Shown here: one piece after another, positions 1-8,596 of the stretch | Numbering within the stretch: the first letter of the stretch is position 1 | Layout: the number at the start of each line of letters is the position of its first letter | Assembly (NCBI GenBank): GCA_030694465.1 | Contig: JAUXYJ010000039.1 | Location: 28,083-92,082 of the forward strand | Source: Deltaproteobacteria bacterium | Lineage (GTDB): Bacteria > Myxococcota_A > Polyangia > Polyangiales > Ga0077539 | Length of the DNA stretch: 64,000 nt | Reading direction: 5' to 3' | The notes under the pieces: model-generated | What the model was told of the DNA's origin: nothing | Seen by the model: the letters and a program-made list of their open reading frames with translations, nothing else | Databases searched by the model: none | Position numbers and translations under genes: made by a program

Positions 1-111
1 CCTCTCCGTCGTGGTCTGGTTCGCGATCCATCAGCGTTGCAGCACTCAAGCTATACCCTGTTCAACGAGACGACGCGAGGAGTGAAACCCATTCACATTT
101 CGCACCGCGTG

Positions 112-921
112 TCACCGCGTGGGGTTCGCGCGGTCGCAGCATCGAAACCCAATTTGGTAGTACCGAAACGTCGGCCCATGCGCGCGCGTCACCGCACGAC
201 ACCGGTTGCGTACGTGCCCCCAAAACCCGCCCATCAGCACCGAACGCCTTGAGCCCTCGTGCGTTGACTCAACCCATTCATCCACGTTTCCCGTGAGATC
301 CATCACAGCAAACGGGGATCGACACAACGGCCGCGAGCCCGACGGCGTAGCGAGATACACCCGCTCAACCTCTGCCTCGCGCCGCGCCCCGTCACGCCCA
401 TGAAGCAACACCTTGTTCGGAGCCCGCGCGAGAAGATCAATCGTGCACGCCGTCTGCGAACGCTCAGTCCCATACGGGTACGGCAGTGATTGTTCGCCCG
501 CACAAGCAAACGCCCACTCGTCCTCGTTGCAGAGCCGTCGCCCTCGCGCCGCGCAGAGCCGCTCGGCCTCTTCAAACGACACCATCACCGACGGCAGCGC
601 GCCCTCTTGATTGGGCCACTCGTAGCGGTCCATACAAAAGCTCATCGGCCGCGTCGCCACACGACAGCGCCCCGGCGGCGCAAAGCGCAGACACTGCCGC
701 CGCTCGTCCTGCGTCCATTGCAAGCACTCCTCGTCGGGCTCGGGGCAGTGGCGCCCAGCGACGTGCAACATGTCCTCTGGGCACACCGTATGAGCACGAG
801 GGTCCACCACGGATCTCCGTGGCGATCGGTCGACGTTCGCGGTCTGCGCGATCCCTCCCCACGCGACCAACACACCAAGCACCAGCCCCACAGACGCGAG
901 CCCTGACCGACGAGACAACAC
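112..921 (-). CDS. FGE-sulfatase (SUMF1/DUF323) domain exported protein
   Basis: A protein of 269 residues. An N-terminal hydrophobic segment (VGLVLGVLVAWGGIA) suggests export or anchoring. It is followed by a Cys-rich stretch and a formylglycine-generating-enzyme-type domain with the landmarks CMDRYEWPN, RRLCNEDEW, DLTGNVDEWVE, GGFW and the C-terminal GFRCC. I chose the GTG at 921 because AGGAGA lies 8 bases upstream; the frame stays open to 1041 without such a signal. The canonical FGE pair Cys-x4-Cys before the GFRC motif is not evident (only NRCR is seen), so it may be a non-catalytic or different-function member, as in PvdO/EgtB-like branches. A close paralogue lies at 39892-40827. Fold confident, function open. 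Confidence 0.8.
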   Translation of the reverse strand: MLSRRSGLASVGLVLGVLVAWGGIAQTANVDRSPRRSVVDPRAHTVCPEDMLHVAGRHCPEPDEECLQWTQDERRQCLRFAPPGRCRVATRPMSFCMDRYEWPNQEGALPSVMVSFEEAERLCAARGRRLCNEDEWAFACAGEQSLPYPYGTERSQTACTIDLLARAPNKVLLHGRDGARREAEVERVYLATPSGSRPLCRSPFAVMDLTGNVDEWVESTHEGSRRSVLMGGFWGHVRNRCRAVTRAHGPTFRYYQIGFRCCDRANPTR

Positions 922-1190
922 CGGATGATTCTCCTGACAAAGTACCCGCCAATCAACCACGCTCGCCCAAAGGATGCGCACGAGATTCGCTCGTCCGACA
1001 CCCCCTCTGCGCAGCGCCCTCATCGCACACGTACGAGGCAAGCGTCACCTCGCTGACTTGTCTTGGACATACTGTGTCCATCCATCGCGCACAGAAAAAG
1101 CAGCCGACACGAGAGGACAGAGTATGTCACGCGATCGCGTTGTTGTCAGTGATTTTACCGGGTTTTGCGTGCACAGTGGTCCTCAGATCC

Positions 1191-1865
1191 ATGGCAGCCA
1201 ACTCTCTCGCTCCTCGGTTTCAGCCCCCCGTTGTTCGCTTCGTGCACAACGGCCGCAGCTACGTTCTTGAGACCGCCGAAGGCGACGCGACACGCCGCGT
1301 GCTCTCGCGCAGTCACAGCGAAATCGAGTCCATGTTCTTGCGCAAGCTGGTCCCCCAAGCCGAGCGCCGCGCCATTGCCGCCGAGAGCCTCACGTTGCCC
1401 ACCAGCGAAGCGCTCCCCGAAGAGCTCCGCTGGGTGCGCTGGCACCGCCCCGAAGAGTCTCCAGCGCCCATCTGGGGGCTCTTTCTGCGCTCTGAGCCTG
1501 CGCTTAACCCAGAAGAGTCACTCGACGAAGACAACAGCCCCGCGAACGACACGCTCACGCTCCTCGCGTGGGGCGACGGCCCGGTGATGGCCTGGGCCCG
1601 CGCCACACCCGAGGCCCACGCGCTCATCGTGCGAGCCCTTCGGACGCTCCCACCCTGGCTCATGGATGGGGTCGTCTCGGTAGATCCCTTCTTTAAGACC
1701 TCCGTGCGCCCCGCGCCGGCCCTGCCCGCACGCGAGACCTCGGTGCGCTCCGCCGCAGTGAGCAACAGCCAACGCAAGACCGCCAACGAGCAACCCGAGG
1801 TCTCTCAGCGCGCCCGCTCGGTGCTCTCGGCCTGGCGCCGCGCCAACCCCGCGCGGTCAGCGTAG
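1191..1865 (+). CDS. hypothetical protein, family not recognised
   Basis: A protein of 224 residues, divergent from the FGE-like gene. The frame is open upstream to 486, but that part lies antisense to the FGE-like gene and has the Pro/Arg/Ser-rich look of a shadow frame. The convincing protein starts near MAANSLAPRF; a GTG at 1176 is an alternative start. No signal peptide or membrane segment is visible. The first 150 residues are mixed alpha/beta with many acidic and Trp residues. The tail from about residue 175 is basic and Ser/Ala/Arg-rich, probably disordered. No clear Shine-Dalgarno sequence precedes either start. Confidence 0.6.
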   Translation: MAANSLAPRFQPPVVRFVHNGRSYVLETAEGDATRRVLSRSHSEIESMFLRKLVPQAERRAIAAESLTLPTSEALPEELRWVRWHRPEESPAPIWGLFLRSEPALNPEESLDEDNSPANDTLTLLAWGDGPVMAWARATPEAHALIVRALRTLPPWLMDGVVSVDPFFKTSVRPAPALPARETSVRSAAVSNSQRKTANEQPEVSQRARSVLSAWRRANPARSA

Positions 1866-2295
1866 GGGAGCGTGGGGGGAGAGCGCTGCGATACGCCTCA
1901 TTGAATTTGCGTATCGTTCGGAGAGACCCGTGATTTTTCAGACAGATCGCGTTGGACGCTGCCCCCGAACGAACGGCAATCCCACCCGTGATCACTGAGG
2001 CGGCGGCAAGAAGTTCAAGAAGTGCCATGGCGCCCAAACCGCCGCTAACTGACCGGCATTGGCGCTGGCCCTGCGCATGGATGCCTCTTGGGAGGTGTCC
2101 ACAAAATCGAGGGAGGCTCAGTATCAGGAGCGCGACCCGGCAGCAACGGGCCGACGACTGCGGCGAGGCAACGGGGGATCGGGCCGCAATCAGCGGATGC
2201 GGGGGCGACGGACCGCGGTTGGAGGTCTTATCCTCCCTATCCTCCCCCAGGCCATCCTCGTTGCACTGAACCTAAGTGTGGCTTAGGTTTGGTGC
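1866..2295. other. intergenic region with repeat copy A
   Basis: 430 bases without a convincing gene. Several short open frames cross it but none has a start signal or recognisable protein. The second half contains copy A of the dispersed repeat. The AbiEi start follows it by about 70 bases, so the promoter of the AbiE pair should lie between the repeat and 2296. Confidence 0.6.
2117..2225 (+). repeat. dispersed intergenic repeat, copy A
   Basis: Shares CTCAGTATC and then a long block, from GCAACGGGCCGACGACTGCG through CAGCGGATGCG to GGCGACGGACCGCGGTTGGA, with copies at 3772-3930 and 5775-5949. All three copies are in the same orientation. Copy A lacks the CTCCTGTGAAAACAGC segment of the other two; it has CAGGAG where they have CTCCTG. 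It lies directly upstream of the AbiEi gene. Confidence 0.8.
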
Positions 2296-2847
2296 ATGAC
2301 CTCCCCCGACTGGCCTGGATTCCTGGAGCTCGCGGTCGCGCAGGCCGGCTACGTCACCACCGCCGACGCCGCCGCGCTCGGCTTCTCGCCGGAGCTGCTG
2401 ATCCACCACGTCGGCGCCGGGCGGCTCGAGCGGATCCGCCGCGGCATCTACCGGGTGGTCCACCTCCCGGCCGACGACGACGAGGACCTGGTGGTGATCT
2501 GGCTGTGGTCTCAGCGGCGCGGCGTGTTCAGCCACCGCACCGCGCTAGCGCTCCACCAACTCTCGGACCTGCTGCCCGCCCAAGTCGACCTCACCCTGCC
2601 GGCCCAGGACGCGCGGCGGCGGCTCCGAGTGCCCGAGGGCGTCCACCTACACCACACCGAGGTGGCGGACGAGGACCGCGTGTGGATCGGCCACGTCCCC
2701 GTCACCTCGGCCCTCCGAACGCTCCAGGACTGCGCGGCGCTACCCCTCTCTCCTGACCTGCTCGCGCAGGCGCTCCGGGAGGCGGAGCAGCGCGGCCTCG
2801 CCCGGCGCGCTGATCTCGACCGCATTGCCGCTGGGAGCTCGCCATGA
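2296..2847 (+). CDS. abiEi: AbiEi-type antitoxin / transcriptional regulator
   Basis: A protein of 183 residues. Residues about 8-60 form a winged-helix domain (AGYVTTADAAALG, then RLERIRRGIYRV), the typical AbiEi_4 N-terminus. The rest matches the COG5340-like C-terminal domain (VFSHRTALALHQLSD, TSALRTLQDCA, LREAEQRGLARRADL). In known AbiE systems this protein represses its own promoter and neutralises the AbiEii nucleotidyltransferase. Its stop overlaps the next start as ATGA, so the two are translationally coupled. The pair sits between repeat copies A and B and looks like an acquired module. Confidence 0.88.
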   Translation: MTSPDWPGFLELAVAQAGYVTTADAAALGFSPELLIHHVGAGRLERIRRGIYRVVHLPADDDEDLVVIWLWSQRRGVFSHRTALALHQLSDLLPAQVDLTLPAQDARRRLRVPEGVHLHHTEVADEDRVWIGHVPVTSALRTLQDCAALPLSPDLLAQALREAEQRGLARRADLDRIAAGSSP

Positions 2848-3746
2848 AGCTCACCTTCGCCACCCCTGCCGCGCTCAAGGCCTCGCTAGAGGACCGCCTG
2901 CGGTCGCGGGCGCGGGCCACGGGCGCCGACCTCCAGCGGCTCCGCCAGCTCGTCGTCTACGACCGCTTCCTCGCCCGCATCTTCGAGGTGGACGTCGCCG
3001 ACGTGGTGCTGAAGGGCGGCCTCGCGCTGGAGCTACGCAGCGATCGGGCCCGCGCCACCAAGGACGTCGACCTTCGCATGATGGGTGCGCCGGACGCCGC
3101 CCTGGAGCGGCTGCAGGAGCTCGGCCGCCGCGACCTCGGCGACTTCCTCCGTTTCGAGATCGCGGTCGATCCCCGGCACCCCGAGATCGAGGCCGACGGC
3201 CTCGTTTACGAGGGCCGGCGGTACCGGGTGCAGGCCCTGCTCGCCGGGCGGATCTACGGTCGGCCCTTCGGAGTGGACGTCGCCTTCGCCGAGCCCCTGG
3301 TCGCCGAGCCCGAGACGCTGCAGGGCGAGCCCTGGCTGGACTTCGTCGGCCTCCCGCCCACCCAGGTACGGGTGTACCCGCTCACGGCGCACATCGCCGA
3401 GAAGCTGCACGCCTACACCCTGCCGCGCCCGCGGCCGAACTCACGGGTCAAGGACCTGCCCGACATCGCGTTGCTCGCCCAGACGCGCAGCCTCGCCGCC
3501 CCAGAGCTCCGGCACGCGCTCGCGGCGACCTTCGGACACCGCAGAACGCACGAGCTCCCGGCGACCCTGCCCGACCCGCCCGACTTCTGGGCCGCGCCCT
3601 ACCGAGAGATGGCGCGCGAGCACCGCCTCGCATGGGCGACGCTCGATGACCTGCTGGTGGCCGTCCGCGCCTTCCTGGACCCGATCCTCGCGGGCGACGC
3701 GGGCCGCTGGGACGAGAGCGCCTGGCGCTGGCGCGACGACGCGTAG
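2844..3746 (+). CDS. abiEii: AbiEii/AbiGii-type nucleotidyltransferase toxin
   Basis: A protein of 300 residues, the usual AbiEii length. The nucleotidyltransferase motifs are KGG-LAL at residues 57-62 and the metal-binding pair in TKDVDL at 72-77. The family signatures EKLHAY (186-191) and RVKDLPDI (201-208) are also present. AbiEii toxins are cytoplasmic nucleotidyltransferases thought to act on tRNA or GTP, giving phage abortive infection or plasmid maintenance. The start overlaps the antitoxin stop by 4 bases (ATGA). All recognisable motifs are intact, so the toxin is probably functional. Phage defence is inferred from the family. Confidence 0.9.
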   Translation: MKLTFATPAALKASLEDRLRSRARATGADLQRLRQLVVYDRFLARIFEVDVADVVLKGGLALELRSDRARATKDVDLRMMGAPDAALERLQELGRRDLGDFLRFEIAVDPRHPEIEADGLVYEGRRYRVQALLAGRIYGRPFGVDVAFAEPLVAEPETLQGEPWLDFVGLPPTQVRVYPLTAHIAEKLHAYTLPRPRPNSRVKDLPDIALLAQTRSLAAPELRHALAATFGHRRTHELPATLPDPPDFWAAPYREMAREHRLAWATLDDLLVAVRAFLDPILAGDAGRWDESAWRWRDDA

Positions 3747-3771
3747 GGCGACCGGCCCTCCTGCGACGGGG

Positions 3772-3930
3772 CCAACTCAGTATCTCCTGTGAAAACAGCG
3801 GCGATCGCATCGGTGGGGCTCGGTGCGATGAGCGCGGCGCGGTCGCAAAGGGCTGAGGGCGCAGACGAGGCAACGGGCGAACGGGCCGCAGTCAACGGAT
3901 GCGTGGGCGACGGACCGCGGTTGGATGGCC
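3772..3930 (+). repeat. dispersed intergenic repeat, copy B
   Basis: Begins 26 bases after the AbiEii stop. Its first 49 bases (CCAACTCAGTATCTCCTGTG onward to GGTGGGGCT) are identical to the start of copy C at 5775. It contains a 6-bp stem, ATCGCA and TGCGAT, flanking a G-rich spacer that is kept in copy C. It ends with the GGGCGACGGACCGCGGTTGGA block shared with copy A. Confidence 0.85.
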
Positions 3931-4013
3931 TATACTCAACGCTGCACGAAACATCTTGGACCGCGCGCTGCATCCCGAACGCGTCATCCAGAGCAAGGCC
4001 GGGGCACGGCCTA

Positions 4014-4053
4014 GGGGGCGAAGTGTCGCCCCCACTCAGGGGCTTTCAGCCCC
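4014..4053. repeat. two adjacent hairpins between convergent genes
   Basis: The first is a perfect 8-bp stem (GGGGGCGA / TCGCCCCC) with loop AGTG at 4014-4033. The second has a 6-bp stem (GGGGCT / AGCCCC) with loop TTC at 4039-4053. They lie between the AbiE module and the convergent lipoprotein gene. They could terminate transcription from either side or be a palindromic repeat unit; no T-tract is obvious. Confidence 0.55.
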
Positions 4054-4126
4054 AAACCCCGAGGAGCAGAGCCGCTGTCACGCCGCGCAAGCTGCGTTCG
4101 TCAAGTTCTCCCGTTGATCCGAGAAG

Positions 4127-4157
4127 CCTCTCCCTCGCGCGGTAGCGCAGGGAGGGG
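4127..4157 (-). terminator. putative hairpin terminator of the lipoprotein gene
   Basis: A G+C-rich inverted repeat (TCCCTC-GCGC, loop GGTA, GCGC-AGGGA) lies 9 bases past the stop of the 4166-4636 gene. The stem is strong, but there is no clear T-run, so the terminator call rests on position and the hairpin. Confidence 0.5.
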
Positions 4158-4165
4158 AGCTGTCA

Positions 4166-4636
4166 CTATCGCGTGTACATGCCCGCGAGCGGACCTGCTG
4201 AAATCGTCAGAGTATTTCCGTTGATTCGATAGCTGTAGCTGCCATTCATGATGGAAGCGCTTGAGTCGGGCGCTGCCGCGGAGTTGTCCACTGGGTTGAT
4301 GCAATTGGTCCGTTCGATGGTCGCAGTGCCCGTGCCAGCGATCGCTACGACCGCGTCTGGCGTCGTAGAGTACCGCTGCCCAGTGACGCGCCGAACGGTG
4401 GTGCAACGCGGATAGGTCAAGTTGGCCGCGCGAGTCAGCCGCGAGTCAGACAGGGTCACGTCCAGCGACGCGGCGAACGTGAGCGTGAGGGAGCACGACT
4501 GGACGTCGTCGGGCATCATGGCAACGCCGTAGCAGCTCGTGTTGGTCCAAGTTCCCGTGAGGGTGTCGGCGGTGCCAACGTTTGCGCAACCGACAGAAGC
4601 GAAGAGGCTGATGAGCAAGAGTGTAGACTTGAGCAT
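4166..4636 (-). CDS. small lipoprotein, unknown function
   Basis: A protein of 156 residues. MLKSTLLLISLFASVGC is a textbook lipoprotein signal with lipobox ASVGC. The start at 4636 is preferred over an upstream ATG at 4687 because it gives the normal signal length and AGGAT lies upstream. The mature part starts with LTGTWTNTSCYG, the pattern of small lipocalin-like or META-type beta proteins. It has scattered Cys and ends with TISAGPLAGMYTR. It probably sits in the outer membrane facing the periplasm. No family is firmly recognised. Confidence 0.7.
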   Translation of the reverse strand: MLKSTLLLISLFASVGCANVGTADTLTGTWTNTSCYGVAMMPDDVQSCSLTLTFAASLDVTLSDSRLTRAANLTYPRCTTVRRVTGQRYSTTPDAVVAIAGTGTATIERTNCINPVDNSAAAPDSSASIMNGSYSYRINGNTLTISAGPLAGMYTR

Positions 4637-5030
4637 AGTGAGAATCCTTGTGTGTTCGCACGGTGTGTGGCGATAACTCACGAGCACTATGCACGAGACG
4701 TGCCGCGCGGCAATTCGCAGTGAATCGCCGGTGGTCGGCGTCGCGAGCGATCAAATTGGCGGACAGGTTCGTTCGATTCGATGACGTTCAGTGTCACGAT
4801 TCGCAGAACCGTCACAGCCGAAGACCCCAGTGGATTAGGTTAGACCCTCACGGCGCTTAACGACAACGCCGTCGCAGCGCCGCAGCACGCACGAGTCTCG
4901 CAATTCAAAACGCCGAGTGACCGCGCGCGAAGGGCTGCGGTTGGACTGCTGAGCGATCAGCGCTGCGCAGTACTGCCGAGTATGTGTGCACGACGCCCTG
5001 ACTCACGTCTCGACGGGTGTTCACGGAATG
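4637..5030. other. intergenic region
   Basis: 394 bases between the small lipoprotein gene and the 3' end of the next minus-strand gene. It should hold the lipoprotein promoter next to 4637. The rest shows no coding frame with a start signal, no convincing hairpin and no repeat copy. Confidence 0.5.
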
Positions 5031-5621
5031 TCAGAAGGTCACGCCGATGGTGAGCGCGCTGTGATACGCCCAGTAGACGCCGTTTCCGAACAGCACTGGA
5101 ACGGTCACACCGAGCGGACGAACACCGAGCAGCAGGCGGTCGAACAGGACGAAGTTCAAGTCGACACCAAACTGCGGGCCGACCCACGCATATCCGCCGT
5201 TGACGCCGCCGTGATCCCAGTTCCAGTAGCCGACGATGGCGCCGATGTAGGGCGTGATGAAGAAGGCAGCGTTTGGGATCAACTGGATGTCGTAGAGAAA
5301 GCGACCTTCGAGCCCGAAGCCGTAGCCGAAGCCAATCGGCATGGACACGCCGACAGCGAGTCCTGCGCCGACGTAGCGGGGCGCGAAGTGCATTTGCAAC
5401 TCGAAGTCGCTCTGTCCGCTGACTGCATACGAGCCGTAGCCGCCGCCGATGTGCGCCGCGAGCGCTGTGCCTCGCGTGTTGTTCGTCAGGACGCCTTGTG
5501 CGAAGGCGTCAGCACCTGGGGCGGTGACTGCGAGGGCGAGGGTCGCTCCGACGATCGCTCGCGCCGCAAACGACCCGCGAAGGTTGAGACAAACGGGGCG
5601 GACTGACTGAAATGAACTCAT
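5031..5621 (-). CDS. putative outer-membrane beta-barrel protein
   Basis: A protein of 196 residues. The start at 5621 (MSSFQSV) gives a signal peptide with hydrophobic core AIVGATLALAVTA and cleavage near ADAFAQG. The mature protein is rich in Gly and aromatic residues in alternating strands (FGYGFGLEGRFLYD, PYIGAIVGYWNW, YAWVGPQFGVDLNF). It ends in Phe, as expected for a small porin-like barrel. It faces the lipoprotein gene's upstream region, and repeat copy C lies upstream of its own promoter. No transport substrate can be assigned. Confidence 0.7.
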   Translation of the reverse strand: MSSFQSVRPVCLNLRGSFAARAIVGATLALAVTAPGADAFAQGVLTNNTRGTALAAHIGGGYGSYAVSGQSDFELQMHFAPRYVGAGLAVGVSMPIGFGYGFGLEGRFLYDIQLIPNAAFFITPYIGAIVGYWNWDHGGVNGGYAWVGPQFGVDLNFVLFDRLLLGVRPLGVTVPVLFGNGVYWAYHSALTIGVTF

Positions 5622-5774
5622 GTGTAAAGCCTTTCGGGCGCACATCGGCGCACAGAGCGCCAAAGCATTGGACGACTGGGCGATTTGCAGACAGCCTGGG
5701 CAGCATCCGTGCCATCAGTGAAATTGCAGGCATTTACACGAGAAAGCGGTCGCTTCGCTGGCGGGGACGATCCT

Positions 5775-5949
5775 CCAACTCAGTATCTCCTGTGAAAACA
5801 GCGGCGATCGCATCGGTGGGGCTGCGGTGCGATGAGCTCGCTCCGGCAGCAACGGGCCGACGACTGCGGCGAGGCGACGGGCGAACGGGCGAACGGGCGA
5901 TCGGGCCGCAGTCAGCGGATGCGTGGGCGACGGGCCTGCGTGGGCTGCC
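5775..5949 (+). repeat. dispersed intergenic repeat, copy C
   Basis: The first 49 bases are identical to copy B. The middle block from GCAACGGGCCGACGACTGCG is identical to copy A. It carries an extra 8-bp tandem array (GGGCGAAC repeated, then GGGCGATC). The right end abuts the P450 stop codon at 5950. Copies B and C flank the lipoprotein and barrel genes. Confidence 0.85.
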
Positions 5950-7293
5950 CTATGCCCTTCCCGACGAAGCTCGTGTCAGGTTGACCGTGACACCGGGAGA
6001 GGGCGAGAGCGTGCCCTTGATCGCGATCCCGACGCGCTCGTTGGAGAGTCGAAGCTCGAAGTTGCGCAGGATCTCGGCCAAAATGATCTGCATCTCCATG
6101 AGGCCGAAATGGATCGCGATGCACTGATGGGGACCGACGCCGAACGGCGAATAGGCGCCTCGCGTGATCTGCGATCGTCGTTCGGGCGTGAAGCGCGAAG
6201 GGTCGAATGCGAGGGGGTTTGCCCAGTAGCGTTCGCTTCGTTGAGCCACCCAGGCGCAGGGCAAGACGACGGACCCCGCTGGGATCCGGTGGCCGCAGAC
6301 CACATCGTCCTCGAGGGACTCGCGAAAGACGAGCCAGGCGGGAGGGTACAGGCGCATCGCCTCCTCGATCACGCCCCGGAGCACCGTGAGCTGCGCTAGG
6401 TCTTCGAACGCCAGACGCCTCGTGCCGAGGACACGCCGCACCTCGGCGCGCAGCGCGCGCTCGATCTCTGGGTGCTTGCACAGCAAGTAAATGCACCACG
6501 ACAGCGACGACGCGGTGGTCTCGTGGGCGCCGAGCAAGAGACCAAAGACCTCGTCGCGCACCTCGAGGTCCGACAGCGATCGCCCCTCCTCGTCGACCGT
6601 CGCCAAGAGCGCGCCGAGAAGATCAGGGCGCGAGATCCCCTGCTCGCGGCGCTTCTTGATGATCGGGTGAACGATCGCATCCACGCGCGCGATCTCTCGA
6701 CGAAGCCGCTCGTTGGACGGAAGCAGCCACGTGGCGGTCGACGGGAGCCCCATCGTGATCCAGCGCGTCGATTCATAGGCCCACTCCAGGCGATACGCGC
6801 ACGCGTCTCGCAGACCCTTGGTGTCTTCTTCCGACAGATCCTCGCCAAAGATCGTCGCCGCCATCACCAGCAACCCGAGCTCCTGGAGCCTCGTCGTGAG
6901 CTGGATTCGACCGAGCGGCCACGCCGCGACGTCCTGCGCGACGATCGCGCGCATCGCCTCGAAGTGACCGGACATCGCCTTCGCGTTGAAGAACGGCTGC
7001 GCCAGCTTTCGCATGCGCCTCCACCCTGCCCCTTCGCCCACGATCAGCTCGCCGCCGTACGCCCGGCGTAGCTCGTCGTAGAGGCGGCCCTTCACGTAGT
7101 TCTTGAAATTCTCCTGCGAGACCCGATGGATGCCCTCGGCAGACGAGACGAGATACGCGGGGGTCAACCCGAGAGAGAACCGCACGACATCGCCATGGCG
7201 GGCGATTCGCTCGGCGAACGCCTGCGGCCCTCGCAGCAGCCAGAGGGCGTCGTGGAGCCGCGCCGAAGAGACCGCGCTGGACCCCGCGCTCAC
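5950..7293 (-). CDS. cytochrome P450
   Basis: A soluble-type P450 of 447 residues. The I-helix oxygen motif is GAHETT, the K-helix ExxR is EEAMR, and the PERF-region is PSRFTPER. The haem loop is FGVGPHQCIA with the Cys thiolate ligand. His in place of the usual Arg and Ala in place of the last Gly are permitted variants. It should hydroxylate a hydrophobic substrate using external ferredoxin and reductase, which are not nearby. Its ATG overlaps the stop of the small upstream gene by 4 bases, so the two are co-translated. Substrate unknown. Confidence 0.95.
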   Translation of the reverse strand: MSAGSSAVSSARLHDALWLLRGPQAFAERIARHGDVVRFSLGLTPAYLVSSAEGIHRVSQENFKNYVKGRLYDELRRAYGGELIVGEGAGWRRMRKLAQPFFNAKAMSGHFEAMRAIVAQDVAAWPLGRIQLTTRLQELGLLVMAATIFGEDLSEEDTKGLRDACAYRLEWAYESTRWITMGLPSTATWLLPSNERLRREIARVDAIVHPIIKKRREQGISRPDLLGALLATVDEEGRSLSDLEVRDEVFGLLLGAHETTASSLSWCIYLLCKHPEIERALRAEVRRVLGTRRLAFEDLAQLTVLRGVIEEAMRLYPPAWLVFRESLEDDVVCGHRIPAGSVVLPCAWVAQRSERYWANPLAFDPSRFTPERRSQITRGAYSPFGVGPHQCIAIHFGLMEMQIILAEILRNFELRLSNERVGIAIKGTLSPSPGVTVNLTRASSGRA

Positions 7294-7601
7294 TCGCCCA
7301 CCTCGCGCAACGCTCTGCGGTCGTCAGGATCGCCATGCTGCGGGGGCGACGCTGACTTCTCACCGCTGGCCTCGGTCGGATCGATCTCGTAGCACTGCTC
7401 ATACCACCGGCGCAGCGCGCGGATGCCCTTCTCGTGAGGCAGCAGGATGGGGCGAGGCCGGTAGATTTTGCGGTCCCGGATCGAGGCCTCTGCGTCCACC
7501 TCTCCGTAGGCGGCGGTCTGGAATATCGCGCGCAGCAGCGGGTGGAGCAGCGGGGCGAACCGAGGTCGTTTGATCAGGTAGATCATGCGCATCTTGCTCA
7601 A
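7290..7601 (-). CDS. hypothetical protein co-transcribed with the P450
   Basis: A protein of 103 residues, not recognised. It starts MSKMRMIYLI, is rich in Pro, Arg and aromatics (RPRFAPLLHPLL, RKIYRPRPILLPHEKG), and has a hydrophilic tail. No signal peptide. The 4-base overlap with the P450 argues that it is translated and may be a dedicated partner. It could also be the C-terminal remnant of a longer gene. Confidence 0.55.
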   Translation of the reverse strand: MSKMRMIYLIKRPRFAPLLHPLLRAIFQTAAYGEVDAEASIRDRKIYRPRPILLPHEKGIRALRRWYEQCYEIDPTEASGEKSASPPQHGDPDDRRALREVGE

Positions 7602-7891
7602 ATTCTCGTCGACTGGCGTTGTCAGCGCGATCGACGGCTCAGCCTCCGTTGACCGTCGCAGGATCGCACCATCCAGTCAACGCAGTGCCCGGTGAAACAC
7701 GGGGTTTGACCGCCCCGCAGAGAGCTACCGTCTCCCCTGCCCCGGCCGACCCCGCGCTCCCCGAGTCCGCGAGGCCTCCGCGGGCCCATGTTCGGTGCCG
7801 TTTTGGCCGCGTGTCTCGATCTCGCTGTTGCAGCGACAGCGTTTTCGGCGCGTAGGGGGTCGACACCCCCCTCGCGAAGCACGCGCGACGA

Positions 7892-8596
7892 TTACGGACC
7901 GCTGCCGGGCGGGGGCTGCATGCCTCCGAAGCCTGGTGGAGGCTGCGGATGGCCTTGCGGTGGTTGTGGGTAGCCCGGTTGCTGCGGGTACCCCTGCTGC
8001 ATCATTCCTGGCGCAAAACCCTGCGGGTTCGCGTTGAGGCCGAGCTTGCTTCGCTTCGCGAGGTACGCAGGAAACGCGATGACCCAGGCAACGAACGTCG
8101 CGACCGCCCACCCACTAGGACTCAGGTCGAAGAAGCCTGGGTACTGTCCCTTGAAGACGCCGCGTTTCTTTGCGTCGAAGTAGACCCACACGCTCGACGC
8201 GATCACGACGAGCCAAAGCAAACCCGTGAGAGGATTGCGCTTCGTCTTCACCTCGGACATCTCGACCGTGGGTGAACACTGGCCGTGCTGCGAACAAAAC
8301 GTGAGCGCGTCGGTGCCATTGAACATCACAGGAACCGCAGGTCGCGTCCCGTTGGGTTCGACGTCTCCCGAGCACACCGCGCCGGATCGAAGGCGCGTTC
8401 CGTCAGCGGCGGTGAGCACGAGCGTCGCGCACACGCTGCCGGCCGCGCTGCCGGTATTGCTGAAGGTACACCCTGCGAGCGCAGAGCACTGCGCTTGAAT
8501 GAACACACCTTCTTGTTGCCCCGACGCGACTGCGCTCAACGCGATAACTCCGATCGCGAACAGCGCCGCGATCCAGTGAGTCCCTCTTCGCTTCAT
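7892..8596 (-). CDS. exported membrane protein with Pro/Gly/Gln-rich tail
   Basis: A protein of 234 residues. The start at 8596 (MKRRGTHWIAALFAIG) gives a signal peptide with cleavage near VASGQQ. A Cys-rich extracytoplasmic domain follows (CSALAGCTF, AVCSGDVE, FCSQHGQC), probably disulphide-bonded. Two transmembrane helices come next (LLWLVVIASSVWVYF and AVATFVAWVIAFPAYL). The tail after residue 190 is Pro/Gln/Gly-rich with PQQPGYPQPP-like repeats, probably disordered and cytoplasmic. Function unknown. Confidence 0.7.
   Translation of the reverse strand: MKRRGTHWIAALFAIGVIALSAVASGQQEGVFIQAQCSALAGCTFSNTGSAAGSVCATLVLTAADGTRLRSGAVCSGDVEPNGTRPAVPVMFNGTDALTFCSQHGQCSPTVEMSEVKTKRNPLTGLLWLVVIASSVWVYFDAKKRGVFKGQYPGFFDLSPSGWAVATFVAWVIAFPAYLAKRSKLGLNANPQGFAPGMMQQGYPQQPGYPQPPQGHPQPPPGFGGMQPPPGSGP

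Noticed and set aside
1..85. C-terminal end of a plus-strand gene (frame closing with TGA at 83-85)
   Set aside because: Only 27 codons are visible with no recognisable pattern; it cannot be separated from chance at the window edge.
486..1190. N-terminal extension of the gene at 1191-1865
   Set aside because: The extension is antisense to the FGE-like gene, is compositionally like a shadow frame, and has no ribosome-binding site at 486.
2059..2286. Short open frames across repeat copy A as a small gene
   Set aside because: The frame is not maintained in copies B and C and no start signal is visible, so the repeat is treated as non-coding.
1866..7900. Genomic island with integrase or tRNA attachment site
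   Set aside because: The AbiE pair and repeats suggest acquisition, but no integrase, transposase, tRNA or clean attachment-site duplication was found.
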